Shown here piece after piece: positions 60,740 to 64,000 of a stretch of DNA of 64,000 nt. The translations under genes and the position numbers were made by a program. Source of the DNA: Streptomyces lateritius (GTDB taxonomy: Bacteria > Actinomycetota > Actinomycetes > Streptomycetales > Streptomycetaceae); the NCBI RefSeq assembly GCF_014649715.1, contig NZ_BMTO01000004.1, positions 382,503 through 446,502 of the forward strand, written 5' to 3'. The notes under the pieces were generated by a model. The model did not search any database. It was given only the letters and a program-made list of their open reading frames with translations, and was not told the DNA's origin. Every line of letters starts with the position of its first letter. Positions within the stretch are counted from its first letter, which is position 1.

Positions 60740-63700
60740 ATGAGCGGGCGCTGGGAGTTCTGGATCGACCGTGGCGGCACCTTCACCGACATCGTGGGCC
60801 GGCGGCCCGACGGCCGGCTCGTCACCCGCAAACTCCTCTCCCACGACCCCGCCCGCCCGCACGACGCCGCCGTCGCCGGGATCCGGCTCCTCCTCGGCCT
60901 GAGCCAGGACGAGCCCGTCCCGGCCGACCGCGTCGACGTCGTCAAGATGGGTACGACCGTGGCCACCAACGCCCTCCTGGAGCGGCGCGGCGAACCGACC
61001 GTCCTCCTCGTCACCCAGGGCTTCCGCGACGCCCTGCGCATCGCCTACCAGAACCGCCCCCAGCTCTTCGACCGTCACATCGTCCTCCCCGAGACCGTGT
61101 ACGAGCGGGTGATCGAGGTCCCCGAGCGGGTCGACGCCCACGGGCGTACGGTCACGCCCCTCGACGAGTACGCCGTCGCCGCGGAGTTGGAGGCGGCCCA
61201 CCGCGCCGGCTACCGCTCCGCCGCCGTCGTCCTCCTGCACGGCTATCGCCGCCCCGGCCACGAGACCCGCGTCGCCGCCCTCGCCCGCGCCCTCGGCTTC
61301 ACCCAGGTCAGCTGCTCCCACGAGGTCAGCCCGCTCATCAAACTCGTCCCCCGCGGTGACACCACCGTCGTGGACGCCTATCTCTCCCCGGTCCTGCGCC
61401 GGTACGTCGACCGGGTGGCGCGGGAACTCCCGGGGATCCGGCTGATGTTCATGCAGTCCAACGGCGGACTGCGGGAGGCCGCGCGCTTCCGCGGCAAGGA
61501 CGCGGTCCTGTCGGGCCCGGCCGGCGGCGTCGTGGGCATGGCCCGCACCTCCCGGCAGGCGGGTTATGACCGGGTCGTCGGGTTCGACATGGGCGGCACC
61601 TCCACCGATGTGTCGCACTACGCCGGTGAGTTCGAGCGTGAACTCGGTACACAGGTCGCCGGGGTACGGATGCGCGCCCCGATGATGAACATCCACACCG
61701 TCGCCGCGGGCGGCGGCTCCGTCCTCCACTACGACGGCCGGCGCTACCGCGTGGGACCCGACTCCGCGGGCGCCGTCCCCGGCCCCGCCTGCTACCGCCG
61801 CGGCGGCCCGCTGACCGTCACCGACGCCAATGTGATGCTCGGCCGCGTCCAGCCCGCCCACTTCCCCGCCGTCTTCGGGCCCGACGGCGACCAGCCGCTC
61901 GACGCCGGTGTCGTCCGCGAGAAGTTCACCGCCCTCGCCGAAGAGATCGGAGGCGGCCGCACCCCCGAGGAGGTCGCCGCCGGATTCCTCGAGATCGCCG
62001 TCCTCAACATGGCCAACGCCGTCAAGAAGATCTCCGTTCAGCGCGGTCACGACATCACCCGCTACGCCCTCACCACCTTCGGCGGCGCCGGCGGTCAGCA
62101 CGCCTGCGCCGTCGCCGACGCCCTGGGCGTCGACACCGTCCTCGTCCCCCCGCTCGCCGGTGTGCTCTCTGCGTACGGGATCGGCCTCGCCGACGCCACC
62201 GCCATGCGCGAGCAGTCGGTCGAGGCGGAACTCGGCGCACCGGGGACACGGGGGACCCACGCGCGCGTGACGGAGCTCTGCGACCGGCTCGCGGAGCGGA
62301 CCAGGGGGGAGCTGCGGGCGGACGGGCTGCCGGACTCCGCGATCACCACCCACGCGCGCGTGCTGCTCCGGTACGCGGGTACGGACGCGAGCCTCCAGGT
62401 CGGTCTCGCCTCCCCCGAGGAGATGACAACCGCGTTCACGGCCGCCCACCGGGCGCGGTACGCCTTCACCATGGACAAGCCGCTCGTCGTCGAGGCCGTC
62501 TCCGTGGAGGCCGTCGGCCGCGCGGGACCCCACGGCCCGGTGGTCGTCGACGCCGGAGCACGGGAGGGCGCGCTCGCGCCCCGGGCGACGGTACGGACGT
62601 ACAGCGGCGGGACCGCCGTGCCGACCCCGCTGTACCGGCGCGAGGACCTGCGCCCCGGCGACACGGTCACCGGACCCGCGATCCTCGCCGAGACCGACGC
62701 CACCACCGTCGTCGACGACGCCTGGCAGGCCGCCGCGCACGCCGGCGGCCACCTCGTCCTCACCCGAGCGCGGCCCCGCCCCTCACGGGTCGCCGTCGGC
62801 ACGGACGTCGACCCCGTCCTCCTGGAGGTCTTCGACAACCTCTTCATGGCGATCGCCGAGCAGATGGGCGTACGCCTGGAGAACACCGCCCACTCCGTCA
62901 ACATCAAGGAGCGCCTCGACTTCTCCTGCGCCCTGTTCGACCCCGAGGGCAACCTCATCGCCAACGCGCCCCACATCCCCGTCCACCTCGGCTCCATGGG
63001 CGAGTCCGTCAAGGAGGTCCTGCGGCGCGGCGGCGGCTCCCTGCGCCCCGGCGACGTGTACGCCGTCAACGACCCGTACCACGGCGGCACCCACCTCCCC
63101 GACATCACCGTGGTGACGCCGGTGTTCAGCGACTCGGGGGACGAACTGCTCTTCGCCGTCGCGTCGCGCGGCCACCACGCGGAGATCGGGGGCATCACCC
63201 CCGGCTCCATGCCCGCGTTCAGCAGGACAGTCCACGAGGAGGGCGTCCTCTTCGACAACTGGCTGCTCGTACGGGACGGGCGGCTGCGCGAGGAGGAGAC
63301 ACGCGCCCTGCTGACCGGCGCGCGACATCCCTCCCGCGACCCGGACACCAACCTCGCCGACCTGCGCGCCCAGATCGCCGCGAACGAGAAAGGCATCGCG
63401 GAACTGCGCGCGATGGTCGACGAGTTCGGCCTCGACGTCGTCCACGCCTACATGCGGCACGTACGCGCCAACGCGGCGGAGTCCGTGCGGCGGATCGTCG
63501 CCGGGCTGCGGGACGGTGCCTACCGCTACGAGACGGACGACGGGGCGGTCATCCAGGTGGCGATCCGTGTGGACCGCGAACGGCGCACCGCCGTCGTCGA
63601 CTTCACCGGCACCTCGCCCCAGCGGGAGGGCAACGCCAACGCGCCCACCTCCGTGGTCATGGCCGCCGTCCTGTACGTCTTCCGCACCCTCGTCGACGAC

Positions 63701-64000
63701 GACATCCCCCTCAACAGCGGCTGCCTGGAACCCCTCGACATCCGCGTCCCGCCCGGCTCCATGCTCGCGCCCGTCCACCCCGCGGCGACCGTCGCCGGGA
63801 ACGTCGAGACCTCCCAGGCGGTCACGGGCGCCCTGTACGCGGCGCTCGGCGTCCAGGCCGAGGGCTCGGGAACGATGAACAACGTGACCTTCGGCAACGC
63901 GCGCGTGCAGTACTACGAGACCGTGGCGAGCGGGTCCGGCGCCGGCGACGGCTTCCACGGCGCCGACGCCGTACAGACCCACATGACCAACTCCCGCCTC
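60740..64000 (+). CDS. Fused HyuA-HyuB hydantoinase/5-oxoprolinase (cut by right window edge)
   Basis: ATP-dependent amidohydrolase-type protein, open for 1087 codons to the window end without a stop. The HyuA part (about 1-690) begins FWIDRGGTFTDIVGRRPDG, with VKMGTTVATNALLERRGEP, VGFDMGGTSTDVSHYAGEFE and TFGGAGGQHACAVADALGVD. The HyuB part (from about 695) has AIAEQMGVRLENTAHSVNIK, NDPYHGGTHLPD and FTGTSPQREGNANAP. The single-chain fusion and total length (about 1200 expected) match eukaryote-like 5-oxoprolinase (OPLAH) rather than split hydantoinases. It would open 5-oxo-L-proline to glutamate. About 110-130 residues lie outside the window. Confidence 0.92.
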   Translation, partial: MSGRWEFWIDRGGTFTDIVGRRPDGRLVTRKLLSHDPARPHDAAVAGIRLLLGLSQDEPVPADRVDVVKMGTTVATNALLERRGEPTVLLVTQGFRDALRIAYQNRPQLFDRHIVLPETVYERVIEVPERVDAHGRTVTPLDEYAVAAELEAAHRAGYRSAAVVLLHGYRRPGHETRVAALARALGFTQVSCSHEVSPLIKLVPRGDTTVVDAYLSPVLRRYVDRVARELPGIRLMFMQSNGGLREAARFRGKDAVLSGPAGGVVGMARTSRQAGYDRVVGFDMGGTSTDVSHYAGEFERELGTQVAGVRMRAPMMNIHTVAAGGGSVLHYDGRRYRVGPDSAGAVPGPACYRRGGPLTVTDANVMLGRVQPAHFPAVFGPDGDQPLDAGVVREKFTALAEEIGGGRTPEEVAAGFLEIAVLNMANAVKKISVQRGHDITRYALTTFGGAGGQHACAVADALGVDTVLVPPLAGVLSAYGIGLADATAMREQSVEAELGAPGTRGTHARVTELCDRLAERTRGELRADGLPDSAITTHARVLLRYAGTDASLQVGLASPEEMTTAFTAAHRARYAFTMDKPLVVEAVSVEAVGRAGPHGPVVVDAGAREGALAPRATVRTYSGGTAVPTPLYRREDLRPGDTVTGPAILAETDATTVVDDAWQAAAHAGGHLVLTRARPRPSRVAVGTDVDPVLLEVFDNLFMAIAEQMGVRLENTAHSVNIKERLDFSCALFDPEGNLIANAPHIPVHLGSMGESVKEVLRRGGGSLRPGDVYAVNDPYHGGTHLPDITVVTPVFSDSGDELLFAVASRGHHAEIGGITPGSMPAFSRTVHEEGVLFDNWLLVRDGRLREEETRALLTGARHPSRDPDTNLADLRAQIAANEKGIAELRAMVDEFGLDVVHAYMRHVRANAAESVRRIVAGLRDGAYRYETDDGAVIQVAIRVDRERRTAVVDFTGTSPQREGNANAPTSVVMAAVLYVFRTLVDDDIPLNSGCLEPLDIRVPPGSMLAPVHPAATVAGNVETSQAVTGALYAALGVQAEGSGTMNNVTFGNARVQYYETVASGSGAGDGFHGADAVQTHMTNSRL

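Noticed and set aside
60339..60743. Plus-strand open frame before the oxoprolinase gene
   Set aside because: Gly/Arg/Pro-rich without hydrophobic core, contains a terminator-like hairpin and overlaps the next start.
59711..62752. 1013-codon minus-strand open frame
   Set aside because: Antisense to the HEAT and oxoprolinase genes, whose motifs are clear on the plus strand; the antisense product is low-complexity.

Overview
The window looks like a piece of a Streptomyces chromosome. It is very GC-rich, many genes start with GTG, and it carries streptomycete-typical genes: rbpA behind a sigma-R-type promoter, the sporulation pair smeA-sffA, a stand-alone polyprenol-phosphate mannosyltransferase (ppm1), a GH18 chitinase with the chitinase direct repeats, and an FMN-riboswitch riboflavin operon. 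From memory, the backbone order follows the S. coelicolor stretch from the chitinase/rib/hisEG genes down to ppm1, rbpA and smeA-sffA. I could not align it.

Left backbone (1-16.1 kb): a secreted chitinase faces away from an FMN-riboswitch operon, ribD-ribE-pnuC-like transporter-ribBA-ribH, followed closely by hisE, hisG and a PH-domain membrane protein. Next come two overlapping CNNM/CorC-type membrane proteins, a convergent TPR-AAA ATPase of the EccA/CbxX type, a P-loop kinase and a secreted C39-type cysteine peptidase.

Island (about 16.06-43.69 kb): the 3' end of the peptidase gene is interrupted by a 27.6-kb segment. An identical 18-bp sequence lies at both boundaries. The left copy is followed by an alternative 3' end that keeps the peptidase frame open. 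The displaced original 3' end lies beyond the right copy. A truncated tyrosine recombinase abuts the left boundary, and an IS transposase remnant and a recombinase-tail remnant sit near the right one. The payload is an L-arabinose/arabinan programme: aldose epimerase, a ChvE-type ABC importer, araB-araA-araD, four secreted GH43-type proteins with AbfB (CBM42) or ricin-type (CBM13) modules, a LacI-family regulator, a YtfQRT-YjfF-type ABC importer, an aldo/keto reductase and some decayed genes (transaldolase 3' fragment, secreted lectin-like pseudogene). Eight copies of a 12-bp LacI-type operator lie in the control regions of the island, four of them overlapping a plausible -10 box. This suggests that one regulator controls secreted hydrolysis, uptake and pentose entry into metabolism.

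Right backbone (43.7-64 kb): small membrane protein, acyl-CoA dehydrogenase, short hypothetical proteins, Lrp/AsnC regulator with an amidohydrolase, ppm1, fxsA, rbpA, an MFS/GDPD/YczE-like operon diverging from a MocR-type regulator, sffA-smeA, an ankyrin protein, a HEAT-repeat protein, and a fused HyuA-HyuB/5-oxoprolinase that runs off the right edge. Convergent gene pairs are separated by very strong perfect hairpins.

The most interesting items are the element built into a protease gene, the operator-in-the--10-box regulon, and the degenerate Walker motifs of the SffA-like protein.
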